Shown: positions 8,234 to 15,873 of the stretch, piece by piece
How positions within the stretch are numbered: position 1 is the stretch's first letter
Layout: each line of letters begins with the position of its first letter
Source: a virus
IMG/VR virus record: IMGVR_UViG_3300036770_006657
Span: 1 to 48,502 of that record
DNA: 48,502 bases
Strand: one strand, 5' to 3'
Notes under the pieces: generated by a model
The model's database searches: none
What the model was told of the DNA's origin: nothing
Seen by the model: the letters and a program-made list of their open reading frames with translations, nothing else
Program-made: the position numbers and the translations under genes

Positions 8234-8820
8234 TGTCAGCAGATATCGACATTGATTTCGCTGATCGTCAGCAGGTGTTGGCTCTGATCCGCCACGTTCC
8301 TGCATGTCAGCTCCAGGATGGGGCGATGAAAAAACACAATTCTGGAGTCTATGTCACCAACATACCAGTGGATGCTGTGGCCGGTCATGCTGCCATTGAC
8401 TATCGCACAGCTGAACAGCGTGGTTATTTCAAGATCGATTTCCTAAACATGTCGGTGTATCAGCTGATCCGAGATCCCGAGCACTATGATCGTGTGTTGT
8501 CTCGAGAACCCGATTGGTCACGCCTGTGGCAAGACTCGCACTGGGCTCAACAGTTGGTGCATGTGGGCAACTACACGGATCTCCTCAGACAAATGCGGCC
8601 TGATTCAGTGACCAGGATGGCTGCTTTTATCAGTGTGATACGACCTGGCAAGGCACATCTACAGCGGCAGGCCTGGGATCAAGTGTTTGCATCTGTGTGG
8701 GACGGGGATACCCAGCAGGGGTATACATTTAAAAAATCACATGCCCTGTCGTATTCAATGCTGGTGGTACTACACATGAATCTTCTGTCTGAGATCAATC
8801 CACTCGACGGACCAGGGTGA
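8233..8820 (+). CDS. Short DNA polymerase III alpha (DnaE)-like protein
   Basis: The chosen ATG at 8233 makes a TGATG junction with the upstream gene; the frame opens further upstream but inside that gene. In 195 residues the order of motifs mirrors the DnaE/PolC catalytic core: DIDIDF near the start (DnaE PDxDxDF), KHNSGVYVTN (like HxAGVxI), GYFKIDFLNM (like LxKxDFLG), VIRPGKA and YTFKKSHALSYSM (like FxKSHAxAY). DnaE is over 1,100 residues, so most of the palm, fingers, PHP and clamp-binding parts are missing. It may be a degenerate polymerase relative or a replisome-interfering factor. Its 3' end overlaps the converging minus-strand gene by 26 nt. Confidence 0.8.
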   Translation: MSADIDIDFADRQQVLALIRHVPACQLQDGAMKKHNSGVYVTNIPVDAVAGHAAIDYRTAEQRGYFKIDFLNMSVYQLIRDPEHYDRVLSREPDWSRLWQDSHWAQQLVHVGNYTDLLRQMRPDSVTRMAAFISVIRPGKAHLQRQAWDQVFASVWDGDTQQGYTFKKSHALSYSMLVVLHMNLLSEINPLDGPG

Positions 8821-9172
8821 TGCTGCGTCTTTTACTGCGTTTTTTTGCGATATCTGCAAGGCTACAGACAGGTCCTTGCAAGATGTCTAGATCTTTGTTG
8901 CTGAATGTGCGCAGGCAATGTCTGAACGGTTCCCATTCTATTTTTAAAAAAATATTGATGGGAATGGATCTGTTGCTTTCCCACCACCAGATGTTGGCCA
9001 GTTCTAGGAACAGTTCTTTTTCATCTTGCTGTATTATGCTGCCAAAATCATAGATAGTGGTCACAGTGGCATCTTGATTTTGTATGATTCCCACATATTC
9101 GTCGCCGGCATAGGTACAGACCGTCAGGAATGGATATTTTTCTGCTAATCTGTCTAGTAATGTTTTACCCAT
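8795..9172 (-). CDS. Conserved hypothetical protein of T4-like phages
   Basis: 125 residues with motifs YAGDEYVGIIQNQD, ELANIWWWESNRSIPINIFL and KRRSITLVR. I recall this arrangement from a small uncharacterised family in marine T4-like phages. No enzymatic motif, membrane segment or signal peptide is apparent, and the C-terminus is strongly basic. It is transcribed against its neighbours: its 3' end overlaps the DnaE-like gene, and its start codon overlaps the plus-strand late element of the 9196 gene. A minus-strand late-type element lies at 9213-9221. Late expression is therefore likely. Confidence 0.82.
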   Translation of the reverse strand: MGKTLLDRLAEKYPFLTVCTYAGDEYVGIIQNQDATVTTIYDFGSIIQQDEKELFLELANIWWWESNRSIPINIFLKIEWEPFRHCLRTFSNKDLDILQGPVCSLADIAKKRSKRRSITLVRRVD

Positions 9173-9179
9173 AAATACT
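9170..9179 (+). promoter_or_regulatory. T4-late-like promoter element
   Basis: CATAAATACT; its ATAAATAC core is 17 nt before the ATG at 9196. It overlaps the start codon of the minus-strand gene, so the two divergent units may interfere with each other. Confidence 0.6.
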
Positions 9180-9195
9180 TGATCGGTGAATCCCT

Positions 9196-9972
9196 ATGTA
9201 TGCAACCAACGTCTATTTATCGCCACAGCTACAGACCATCCTGTTGATTGACACCACAGGATCATATTTCGATCGGAGGTGGGAACCAGTGTATGCAAAA
9301 AATCTAAAACTCAATCTTGGTGTTGACAATGTTATTTTATTCCAATTTCTAAACCAAGATCAAAAACCTGTGAACATTTCAGGTGCCAGTTTCCTTTTCC
9401 GCATCATCGATCAAGATGGCGAAGCCGTGATCATTGACAAAGACATGGTAATACTTAGTGCCACATCTGGACGGGCCAAGATCACTGTCACGGCAGCCGA
9501 AACTGCTAGCATGACTGCTCAACCTGCAAATTGGAGCATAGAAATCAGCTCCGGTACACTGGATCAGGCAGTGCTAGTTGACGATGCTGCCGGAGCTCGT
9601 GGCGTGATTGACATTGTAGATTCTGTGCTGCCAAAGTTTGTGGGCAGCAGCGAGTTGACCATACCCGACCAGGCACCGGACAACAACCTGTACTACAGCA
9701 GCATCATCACTACCCGAGGATCTCGTACCAAGACCCTGCAGATTGATCCCAGCGCGTTCACAGGAACGATCACTGTACAAGGGGCCACGGACACCGCTGA
9801 TCAATGGTATGACATAGAATTCCAAAAACTCAGCGACGGCGCCACGGTGGCCAATCTGGATCTTTCCACATCCAATCAACGGGTGGCGATAAATGTGCTG
9901 GGTTATCATCCTTACCTACGTGTGGGATTCGAAATCAGTGCTGGATCTATACAACAAATACTTTATCGTTGA
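9196..9972 (+). CDS. Virion structural protein (baseplate or tail-fibre type)
   Basis: 258 residues, beta-rich, with few charged residues and one late-type promoter. Residues about 38-90 (LNLGVDNVILFQF, then SFLFRIIDQDG) look like the Ig-like fold at the N-terminus of baseplate upper proteins of the BppU type. The C-terminal half has repeated strand-turn units (TGTITVQGATDT, QWYDIEFQKL). There is no membrane segment or enzymatic motif. It is a single-gene late unit between a minus-strand gene and the early primase promoter. The structural role is inferred from promoter, composition and the Ig-like pattern; its exact place in the virion is unknown. Confidence 0.75.
   Translation: MYATNVYLSPQLQTILLIDTTGSYFDRRWEPVYAKNLKLNLGVDNVILFQFLNQDQKPVNISGASFLFRIIDQDGEAVIIDKDMVILSATSGRAKITVTAAETASMTAQPANWSIEISSGTLDQAVLVDDAAGARGVIDIVDSVLPKFVGSSELTIPDQAPDNNLYYSSIITTRGSRTKTLQIDPSAFTGTITVQGATDTADQWYDIEFQKLSDGATVANLDLSTSNQRVAINVLGYHPYLRVGFEISAGSIQQILYR
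9213..9221 (-). promoter_or_regulatory. T4-late-like promoter element, minus strand
   Basis: Read on the minus strand this is GATAAATAG, 40 nt upstream of the start of the 8795-9172 gene. It lies within the first codons of the divergent virion gene. Confidence 0.45.
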
Positions 9973-9975
9973 CTG

Positions 9976-10004
9976 TTGCATCTGATCGATAATCCTGTTA
10001 TGCT
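9976..10004 (+). promoter_or_regulatory. Sigma70-like promoter, extended -10; leaderless start of primase
   Basis: TTGCAT at 9976-9981, 17 bp, then TATGCT at 9999-10004 preceded by TGT. The primase ATG begins 7 nt after the -10 ends and no Shine-Dalgarno precedes it. This is the second clear candidate for a leaderless early mRNA. Confidence 0.6.
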
Positions 10005-10010
10005 AGCTTC

Positions 10011-11000
10011 ATGCTAGATCTGATTTCGTATCTTCCTGCCAAACGCAAACACACAGCTTCGGGTTGGATCAGCTTTGATGCTGCTTGCTGTGCCCACAAC
10101 GGAGAAAGACCCGATCGGCGTCAGCGTGGTGGTGTCAAGATCGCGGACACAGGCTGGAGCTATCACTGTTTCAATTGCGGATACAAGGCCAGTTTCATTT
10201 TGGGTCGCAATCTCAGTTTCCGTGCTCGCCGCCTCCTGGAATGGTTGGGTGTGCCCGTGGAAGAAATCGAGCGGGCCAATCTCGAAAGTATAAGACATCG
10301 TGGTATAGCAGGCATCTTGGATGATCGGCAGCGCACTGAGAATGCTTTGCAAGGCATACAGTTCGAAGATCGTGACTGTCCCTACATCGATCTAGTCACA
10401 GCCGAACACCATGAACAATGGCAGTATCTGCGAGACCGATGTGTGCCCGAAGACTATCCCATCATGCTGCCTGTGAGCTACGACAAGCGCGGACTTGCTG
10501 CGATCCTAGGCAGATCAGGTGTGGTGATACCGTTCACCTATGACAACAGGATGGTGGGCCATGCCATACGATTCTTGGATGCTCGCACGCCCAAGTACAT
10601 ACACGACATCCAGCCAGGTTATGTGTTTGGCACGGATCTACAACAACCAAACTGGCAGCATGTGCTGGTCACTGAAGGTGTGTTTGATGCCTTGAGCATT
10701 GGTGGCCTGGCAGTGCTGCATGCTGAGATTTCAGATACACAGGCACGCTTGATACGCAGCTTGGGTCGCGACATCACTGTCATACCCGATCAGGACGCTG
10801 CCGGCATGCGGTTGGTGGATCGTGCCCTGGAACTGGGTTGGGCCGTGAGCATGCCTGACTGGCCATCAGGCTGCAAAGATGTCAACGACGCTGTGAAGAA
10901 CATGGGACGCCTGACCACCGTGATAACTATCATGCAGGCACGAGAAACCAGCAGGATCAAAATAGAACTGAGAAGGAGACAGATTGTTAAAGGATTATAA
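10011..11000 (+). CDS. DNA primase, TOPRIM type (T4 gp61-like)
   Basis: 329 residues. An N-terminal zinc site (C27-x-H29 with C53-x2-C56) is of the CHC2/DnaG class. The TOPRIM core shows VTEGVFDAL (catalytic Glu) and VIPDQDAAG (DxD), followed by WPSGCKDVND as in phage primases. Primase makes RNA primers for lagging-strand synthesis together with the replicative helicase, whose gene overlaps this one by 17 nt. The start at 10011 lies directly downstream of a promoter, so initiation is probably leaderless. The length and order match T4-like gp61. All catalytic carboxylates needed for TOPRIM metal binding appear to be present. Confidence 0.92.
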   Translation: MLDLISYLPAKRKHTASGWISFDAACCAHNGERPDRRQRGGVKIADTGWSYHCFNCGYKASFILGRNLSFRARRLLEWLGVPVEEIERANLESIRHRGIAGILDDRQRTENALQGIQFEDRDCPYIDLVTAEHHEQWQYLRDRCVPEDYPIMLPVSYDKRGLAAILGRSGVVIPFTYDNRMVGHAIRFLDARTPKYIHDIQPGYVFGTDLQQPNWQHVLVTEGVFDALSIGGLAVLHAEISDTQARLIRSLGRDITVIPDQDAAGMRLVDRALELGWAVSMPDWPSGCKDVNDAVKNMGRLTTVITIMQARETSRIKIELRRRQIVKGL

Positions 11001-12390
11001 CGCGGATGTACAGCGGCTGTTCTTAGAAATGATGCTGGAGGATGCAGAAAGCTATGTGCGTGTGCAGAACATCTTTAATCCCGAGAATTTTGATCGAGCC
11101 TTGAGACCCGCAGCCGAGTTTGTCAAGACGCATTGCGATGCTCACAAGACCATGCCGGACCGTGCTCAGATTGCTGCCACCACCGGCATCAAGCTACAAC
11201 CGGTACCTGATCTCACGGAGGGGCACTTTGACTGGTTCTTGGAAGAATTTGAAGGGTTCACACGCCGTCAGGAACTGGAACGCGCCATCCTCAAGAGTGC
11301 AGACTTGTTGGAAAAAGGCAACTATGATCCGGTAGAAAAGCTGATCAAAGATGCAGTACAGATCTCACTCACTCGGGACATGGGCACAGATTATTTTGCT
11401 GACCCCCGAGCACGGCTCATGGCTTTAAAATCCAACAACGGACAGAATAGCACAGGATGGCCAGCCCTGGACCGACTGTTGTATGGTGGATTCAATCGCG
11501 GCGAACTGCAGATATTCGCAGGTGGATCGGGCTCGGGCAAAAGCCTGTTCATGCAGAACCTGGCCGTGAACTGGGCCCAGGCAGGACTGAGTGGTGTGTA
11601 CATCACACTGGAGCTTTCGGAAGGCTTGTGTAGCTATCGCATAGATTCGATGATGACCAATACTGCTGCCAAGGACATATTCCGAGATCTCGACACAGTG
11701 GAGATGAAGGTTCGCATGATGGCTAAGAAAGCTGGCCGACTACAGATCAAGTACATGCCAGCACAAAGCACCGTAAACGACATACGAGCCTACATCAAAG
11801 AGCTGCAGATACAGAACAATTTAAAAGCTGATTTTTTGTGTGTGGACTATCTCGATTTACTCATGCCGGTATCAGCCAAGGTATCGCCCAATGACCTGTT
11901 TGTGAAAGACAAATATGTGTCAGAAGAACTGAGGAATCTAGCCAAAGAACTCAATATCTTGTTTGTAACAGCGTCGCAGTTGAATCGTGCTGCTGTAGAA
12001 GAAATCGAGTTCGACCACAGCCACATATCGGGCGGTATTTCCAAGATCAACACAGCAGACAATGTGTTCGGTATTTTCACATCAAGAGCCATGCGTGAGC
12101 GTGGACGTTACCAGTTACAGCTCATGAAAACACGATCCAGTTCGGGCGTGGGCCAAAAAGTCGAATTGGAGTTCGACATAGAAAGTTTACGAATCCGAGA
12201 CCTCGCAGAAGATGCGGACTATCAAGAGTTCAAGAAACGAGCGCCTTCAATCTATGAATCAATCAAGGCCAAATCTACTTTGAGCGACAGTGAACCCAAT
12301 GCCACTGTGCCCAATGAACCCGGCAAGATCACAGCCGATGTGCAAAGCGCCAAGCTCAAACAATTACTGGGCAAGATCAAACAATCGTGA
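10984..12390 (+). CDS. Replicative DNA helicase, DnaB/T4 gp41-like
   Basis: 468 residues from a TTG at 10984, supported by AAGGAG at 10973-10978. The N-terminal ~140 residues form the helical collar. The RecA-like core has Walker A GGSGSGKS (180-187), ITLELSE as the catalytic-glutamate segment, FLCVDYLDLL as Walker B, and FVTASQLNR with the sensor-type Gln. These are the DnaB-family motifs in order. It should form the hexameric helicase at the phage fork and act with the primase encoded just upstream. The last ~60 residues are polar and probably disordered, where partner proteins often bind. The next gene starts within its stop (GTGA). Confidence 0.95.
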   Translation: MLKDYNADVQRLFLEMMLEDAESYVRVQNIFNPENFDRALRPAAEFVKTHCDAHKTMPDRAQIAATTGIKLQPVPDLTEGHFDWFLEEFEGFTRRQELERAILKSADLLEKGNYDPVEKLIKDAVQISLTRDMGTDYFADPRARLMALKSNNGQNSTGWPALDRLLYGGFNRGELQIFAGGSGSGKSLFMQNLAVNWAQAGLSGVYITLELSEGLCSYRIDSMMTNTAAKDIFRDLDTVEMKVRMMAKKAGRLQIKYMPAQSTVNDIRAYIKELQIQNNLKADFLCVDYLDLLMPVSAKVSPNDLFVKDKYVSEELRNLAKELNILFVTASQLNRAAVEEIEFDHSHISGGISKINTADNVFGIFTSRAMRERGRYQLQLMKTRSSSGVGQKVELEFDIESLRIRDLAEDADYQEFKKRAPSIYESIKAKSTLSDSEPNATVPNEPGKITADVQSAKLKQLLGKIKQS

Positions 12391-12884
12391 TTAATTACAT
12401 AAAATGGAGAGACCAGCAAATTGGTTCATTTTCCGGTCATGATAACAAACAAACTCTTCTAGCGCAAGAAAAAGTCATGCTTGATTTCATCTGTCAGTTT
12501 CCGCATGTAAGATGGTGTTGGGCCGGCGACAACAACAATTTTAAATTAATTTGTGCTGATTTGGTACAAATTGCCACTAAGACTGATGAATGTGACGGCA
12601 TAATTCTTTATGGCAACTTATTGCACGGACTTATGGTCAAAGATTTTGTAGCAAAAGTCAAAAAATTAATTTTTGGCAAACAATATGTGTATCTTGGGGT
12701 CAACCGATATGAAATTATTGGGCATGATTTTGCGCGATATCTTCCGGAAAGTATAGAGGATTCAATTGATTTCATAGTCAAAAACATCAATCCCGATTTT
12801 CGCCGTCTAGCCAGATTTCCGCAGGTAGATGGCAATCATATGGTTTTTGCTCACCCGATGGATTGTTTTGGTATATGCAAATAA
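12387..12884 (+). CDS. Hypothetical protein, first gene of AT-rich insert
   Basis: 165 residues from a GTG overlapping the helicase stop as GTGA. Composition changes abruptly here, with AAA, AAT and ATT codons becoming common. The protein has a mixed alpha/beta look (CDGIILYGNLLHGL, KQYVYLGVNRYEIIGHDF) and ends near HPMDCFGICK. No motif that I can name is present, and there is no membrane segment. It overlaps the following gene, so it belongs to a four-gene cassette with a radical SAM enzyme. A role in the same pathway is the only inference available. Confidence 0.75.
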   Translation: MINYIKWRDQQIGSFSGHDNKQTLLAQEKVMLDFICQFPHVRWCWAGDNNNFKLICADLVQIATKTDECDGIILYGNLLHGLMVKDFVAKVKKLIFGKQYVYLGVNRYEIIGHDFARYLPESIEDSIDFIVKNINPDFRRLARFPQVDGNHMVFAHPMDCFGICK

Positions 12885-13438
12885 TCCAGACATACCAGGC
12901 AAACATGACGTTGAGTCACCGTATGAGACTTTATTACTTAGATCGTCCTAAAGTGCGTCTTTGGCGTCAGCGCCGACATCAGAAATCTTTACCGTTGTTT
13001 GATTCCCTTGATAACATGATCATAGATTATGCAAAACAAACCACGGGCAAAATCACGGCTATAGATTTTGGTGGATGGTATCTACAACAAGAAGGCATCG
13101 GAGTAACATGCGTAGAGTCAAACGACATTTCTAAATGGCATTATAACCAGTGTATGATTGAATATGATTTAAAAACTTGGAGACCAACTTACGTCAGTCA
13201 GACCGATCTTGTTGTTTTTAAATATCCTTGGTTTTTAAAATATGCGCTATTGGAAGAATTGATTGTATTTTTTTCAATTTGGATCACATCGCCGGTGCTA
13301 ATTGAGTTCCAACCAAGGTATATCCAGCACAATCATCTTAAATATAATTTGCTTGACTTAGTGAAGTCTCAAAGGAATTATGAAATAACATTATGGTCAC
13401 CACTGGCATGGTTTATCAATCCCGTAAATGCGTATTGA
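12875..13438 (+). CDS. Hypothetical protein, possibly methyltransferase-like
   Basis: The ATG at 12875 overlaps the previous stop by 10 nt and is preferred to a TTG at 12863; an ATG at 12905 is also possible. The product is about 187 residues. ITAIDFGGWYLQ followed by VTCVESND resembles motif I and the acidic end of strand 2 in class I SAM-dependent methyltransferases, and TDLVVFKYPWFL could be the motif IV strand. The match is loose and key glycine spacing is unusual. It may be a reduced methyltransferase fold or an unrelated Rossmann-like protein. It lies next to a radical SAM enzyme in an AT-rich cassette. Confidence 0.7.
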   Translation: MQIIQTYQANMTLSHRMRLYYLDRPKVRLWRQRRHQKSLPLFDSLDNMIIDYAKQTTGKITAIDFGGWYLQQEGIGVTCVESNDISKWHYNQCMIEYDLKTWRPTYVSQTDLVVFKYPWFLKYALLEELIVFFSIWITSPVLIEFQPRYIQHNHLKYNLLDLVKSQRNYEITLWSPLAWFINPVNAY

Positions 13439-14457
13439 TCAAGCATGGATTATCCATGCGCCTGTCGCAACCCAACAGGAGAGGTGTATGTTGCTATAAT
13501 ATAGCACCTAGAGAATCATATACATCCTATGATATCAGTCCCAAGGACTGTACAGCTTGCATACAGCAAGAACACAGCGGCATCTATAGTTATAGACAAG
13601 GTGCTAACAACAAATATGGGCTAGATCACAGCCATGATCTTCCGTTGGTCATCGACATAGTTCCTGATCGAACTTGCAACCTAGCTTGTAAGATATGTAA
13701 CAAGGACAGTAGCAGTTTATGGCAAATATTAGAAGACAAATCAAACAAACAAAAAACCAGTATGTCTGAGCAGGAGTTTCTATCTTATTTTGACAATATT
13801 GATTTGAGTCAAGTTCGCGAAATTAATTTCAGCGGTGGAGAACCTTTACTCAACGATGCCATGATAAGATATGTTTCATTGTTGCAACACATGATAGATT
13901 TTAGTCGATGCACATTACGGTTCAGCACCAATGGTACAGTATCTGTTAAAAGAAATCTCGTCAAGGAATTTTTTCAGATGTTTGATCAGATTTTGATCCG
14001 GTTTAGTCTAGATGATATTACCGTGGGACACGAATATCAACGATGGCCGAGTAAATGGCATGATTGGTTAGAAGTCTGGAATGATTGTCTTGATCATCTA
14101 CCACACAATGTTTTACCCTCGATCAATCGCACTGTAGGAGTGTTAAACATTAATAGGCTGAACTTATTGGATGATTGGATCAAGGATTATCAACTGACAA
14201 AATTTGGTGACAGAATTGAAGTCATAGATCATTTTGCATTTGGTGTTTTTTCTTTGCACAACCTTCCAACCAAGCTCAAACAGCATGTGTTAGACATGCA
14301 TGGCCAAACCAGCAGGGCATGGTCCTACATCAACCATATTCCGGGGCTTGATGATCCTGTAGTATTGAGACAAAGGATATTAGAAATTGACCGTCTGCAT
14401 CAAACCAGCTGTCATATATTTGACCCTGATTTAGCGAGATCTATATTTGGAGAATAA
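13435..14457 (+). CDS. Radical SAM enzyme, twitch/SPASM-like
   Basis: I place the start at a TTG at 13435, which overlaps the previous stop as TTGA; an ATG at 13393 would overlap the upstream gene by 46 nt and an ATG at 13456 is the third choice. The radical SAM cluster motif is CNLACKICN (CxxxCxxC), with SGGEPLLN as the SAM-binding GGE and FSTNGT as a later core strand. An extra cysteine group ahead of the core (GVCCYNIAP, DCTACIQ) is like the auxiliary-cluster region of phage twitch-domain radical SAM proteins. It should cleave S-adenosylmethionine reductively to modify a small molecule, peptide or sugar. Substrate unknown. A second such enzyme is encoded at 45380-46558. Confidence 0.88.
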   Translation: MIKHGLSMRLSQPNRRGVCCYNIAPRESYTSYDISPKDCTACIQQEHSGIYSYRQGANNKYGLDHSHDLPLVIDIVPDRTCNLACKICNKDSSSLWQILEDKSNKQKTSMSEQEFLSYFDNIDLSQVREINFSGGEPLLNDAMIRYVSLLQHMIDFSRCTLRFSTNGTVSVKRNLVKEFFQMFDQILIRFSLDDITVGHEYQRWPSKWHDWLEVWNDCLDHLPHNVLPSINRTVGVLNINRLNLLDDWIKDYQLTKFGDRIEVIDHFAFGVFSLHNLPTKLKQHVLDMHGQTSRAWSYINHIPGLDDPVVLRQRILEIDRLHQTSCHIFDPDLARSIFGE

Positions 14458-15226
14458 AAATAATCTTACACCATTGATAATATTTCGAGAGGGATTGAGC
14501 GGGAATTATCTCAAAAATTTAATCCAAGATAGTGATCAAGAAATAAATTTCAGGGTTGACAATCCATTTATGTCGTGGCATCACCTACTCCAAAAAGTCA
14601 AAAAAAAATATGCTTGTGAGTGTGCGCACCTAAAAAATGTTGATCTAAAAAAAGCAGCAATTCAATATTATCCCATACTTACAATTCAGGTGTATAAAAA
14701 AATTTATCATGGTATCTACAATAATTTTCATAAAAAATTAATCGTAGAAAATCAAAATCTTGCCACCGATTTTGAACGCTGGCACGACAATGCCAAATTT
14801 TGGTATGATACCGCTTATTACAATATCAAAGAATACTATAGACTTTTCCAACAGGATCAAGAACAAAATACTTTGCCAAACATCATAAATTTTGATCATA
14901 TATTGGAATCACCATATATTGAAAAAATTTTTCATAGGTATCTCGATCGTGACATATCAGAAAATATCCGTTGTAAAGTAGAGTCCTATACTAAATTGCA
15001 AATGACATACGATCTATCAGGTAATGAAACCGACATGCACGATATCTTAAAAGTCATACCAGATCATGAGTTTGAACGCACTCCTTGGTTTGCTGCCTAT
15101 TGCATTTTTAAATACGAGTTGGCCCAGAAGTTCAACGAGGACCAGAGGCTATGGACCATAGACGAAATTGGTAGACTTATTGATAAAGATTGGTTACGCG
15201 ATATTGCAAATCAATACAATAAATGA
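14447..15226 (+). CDS. Possible sulfotransferase-like protein in AT-rich insert
   Basis: 259 residues from a TTG that overlaps the radical SAM gene by 11 nt; the base composition is the most AT-rich of the window (one 60-nt sample was 27% GC). The N-terminus PLIIFREGLSGNYLKNLI resembles the P-loop-like PAPS-binding segment of sulfotransferases (small residues then a helix), and IINFDHILESPYIEKIF resembles the conserved YEDL-type stretch before the C-terminal helix. The arginine/serine RDPxxRxxS motif is not evident, so the assignment is weak. The protein is rich in Tyr, Lys, Asn and Ile. Together with its neighbours it could form a small-molecule or glycan modification pathway. Confidence 0.7.
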   Translation: MENKNNLTPLIIFREGLSGNYLKNLIQDSDQEINFRVDNPFMSWHHLLQKVKKKYACECAHLKNVDLKKAAIQYYPILTIQVYKKIYHGIYNNFHKKLIVENQNLATDFERWHDNAKFWYDTAYYNIKEYYRLFQQDQEQNTLPNIINFDHILESPYIEKIFHRYLDRDISENIRCKVESYTKLQMTYDLSGNETDMHDILKVIPDHEFERTPWFAAYCIFKYELAQKFNEDQRLWTIDEIGRLIDKDWLRDIANQYNK

Positions 15227-15232
15227 ATTTAG

Positions 15233-15529
15233 CTATGCTCGATTTGACAGATATTTTTCGATCTCAAATGATTTGATATCGCTGCGATTGACTTGTAAAA
15301 ATTGGCTACCATCTTGATTTTGGCGTTTACCTTGTCCCACGATCACTGATCCCGATCCATATTTTATGGGATTGTCCACGATGAGATCCACGTACTCACC
15401 ATCGCCCACGCCCAGCGTGATGAAATGTATGTATCGCTGGCGATCTCGCTTGAATACTCGACTGTTGGCCACGCAAGGTCTCCGGAATTCGTTCATCAAT
15501 GCTTGTATTTGTTCTAGTTCGGTTGCCAT
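15233..15529 (-). CDS. Hypothetical protein, minus strand
   Basis: 98 residues with an ATG at 15529-15527 and AAAGG about 9 nt upstream. The sequence is basic and beta-rich in the middle (RYIHFITLGVGDGEYVDLIVDN), followed by a Gly/Ser/Gln stretch. A small nucleic-acid-binding fold is possible but no motif proves it. It lies between the AT-rich insert and a late block, transcribed in the opposite direction, with a late-type GTAAATATC element 25 nt before its start. Base composition returns to the phage average here, so it marks the right border of the insert. Confidence 0.75.
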   Translation of the reverse strand: MATELEQIQALMNEFRRPCVANSRVFKRDRQRYIHFITLGVGDGEYVDLIVDNPIKYGSGSVIVGQGKRQNQDGSQFLQVNRSDIKSFEIEKYLSNRA

Positions 15530-15554
15530 AATGTGCCTTTGAAATGCCTGTGCG

Positions 15555-15563
15555 GATATTTAC
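15555..15563 (-). promoter_or_regulatory. T4-late-like promoter element, minus strand
   Basis: On the minus strand this reads GTAAATATC, 25 nt upstream of the start of the 15233-15529 gene. It is back-to-back with the plus-strand element at 15590. Confidence 0.4.
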
Positions 15564-15589
15564 ATTAGTAACAAACGACAGCAACTAAA

Positions 15590-15598
15590 ATAAATACT
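15590..15598 (+). promoter_or_regulatory. T4-late-like promoter element
   Basis: ATAAATACT, with the 8-nt core ending 18 nt before the ATG at 15616. It heads the late block 15616-17761. Confidence 0.6.
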
Positions 15599-15615
15599 AT
15601 CAAAGGTCCAAGGCT

Positions 15616-15873
15616 ATGCAAAAAAAAACTCGCAGTATCTTAGAAGAACTTGACTCGCTGCACGAGGAAAAATATTCACGTCGTGATGACTTGTATGTGG
15701 CAGAGAGCCGTGCCACCAATGCCATCGCTGCTGGCATACGCTTGATCGAGTATTTTGAAGCTAGTTTTGCACCTGATGTCGCTGAAAATCTCACTCGCAA
15801 GTTTTTGAATTCACTGAGAGACAAAGATCCCAGCAAGTTCGTACGTACTGTGAGGCGTATCAATGCTGACTGA
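15616..15873 (+). CDS. Small helical protein of late block
   Basis: 85 residues, almost wholly helical by composition, with alternating Lys/Arg and Glu/Asp (RSILEELDSLHEEKYSRRDD) and a central AIAAGIRLIEYFEASF helix. No cysteine, membrane segment or catalytic motif. It overlaps the next gene by 11 nt and shares its late-type promoter. In related phages small helical proteins in this position are often unnamed; a virion or prohead-core role is possible but unproven. Confidence 0.8.
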   Translation: MQKKTRSILEELDSLHEEKYSRRDDLYVAESRATNAIAAGIRLIEYFEASFAPDVAENLTRKFLNSLRDKDPSKFVRTVRRINAD

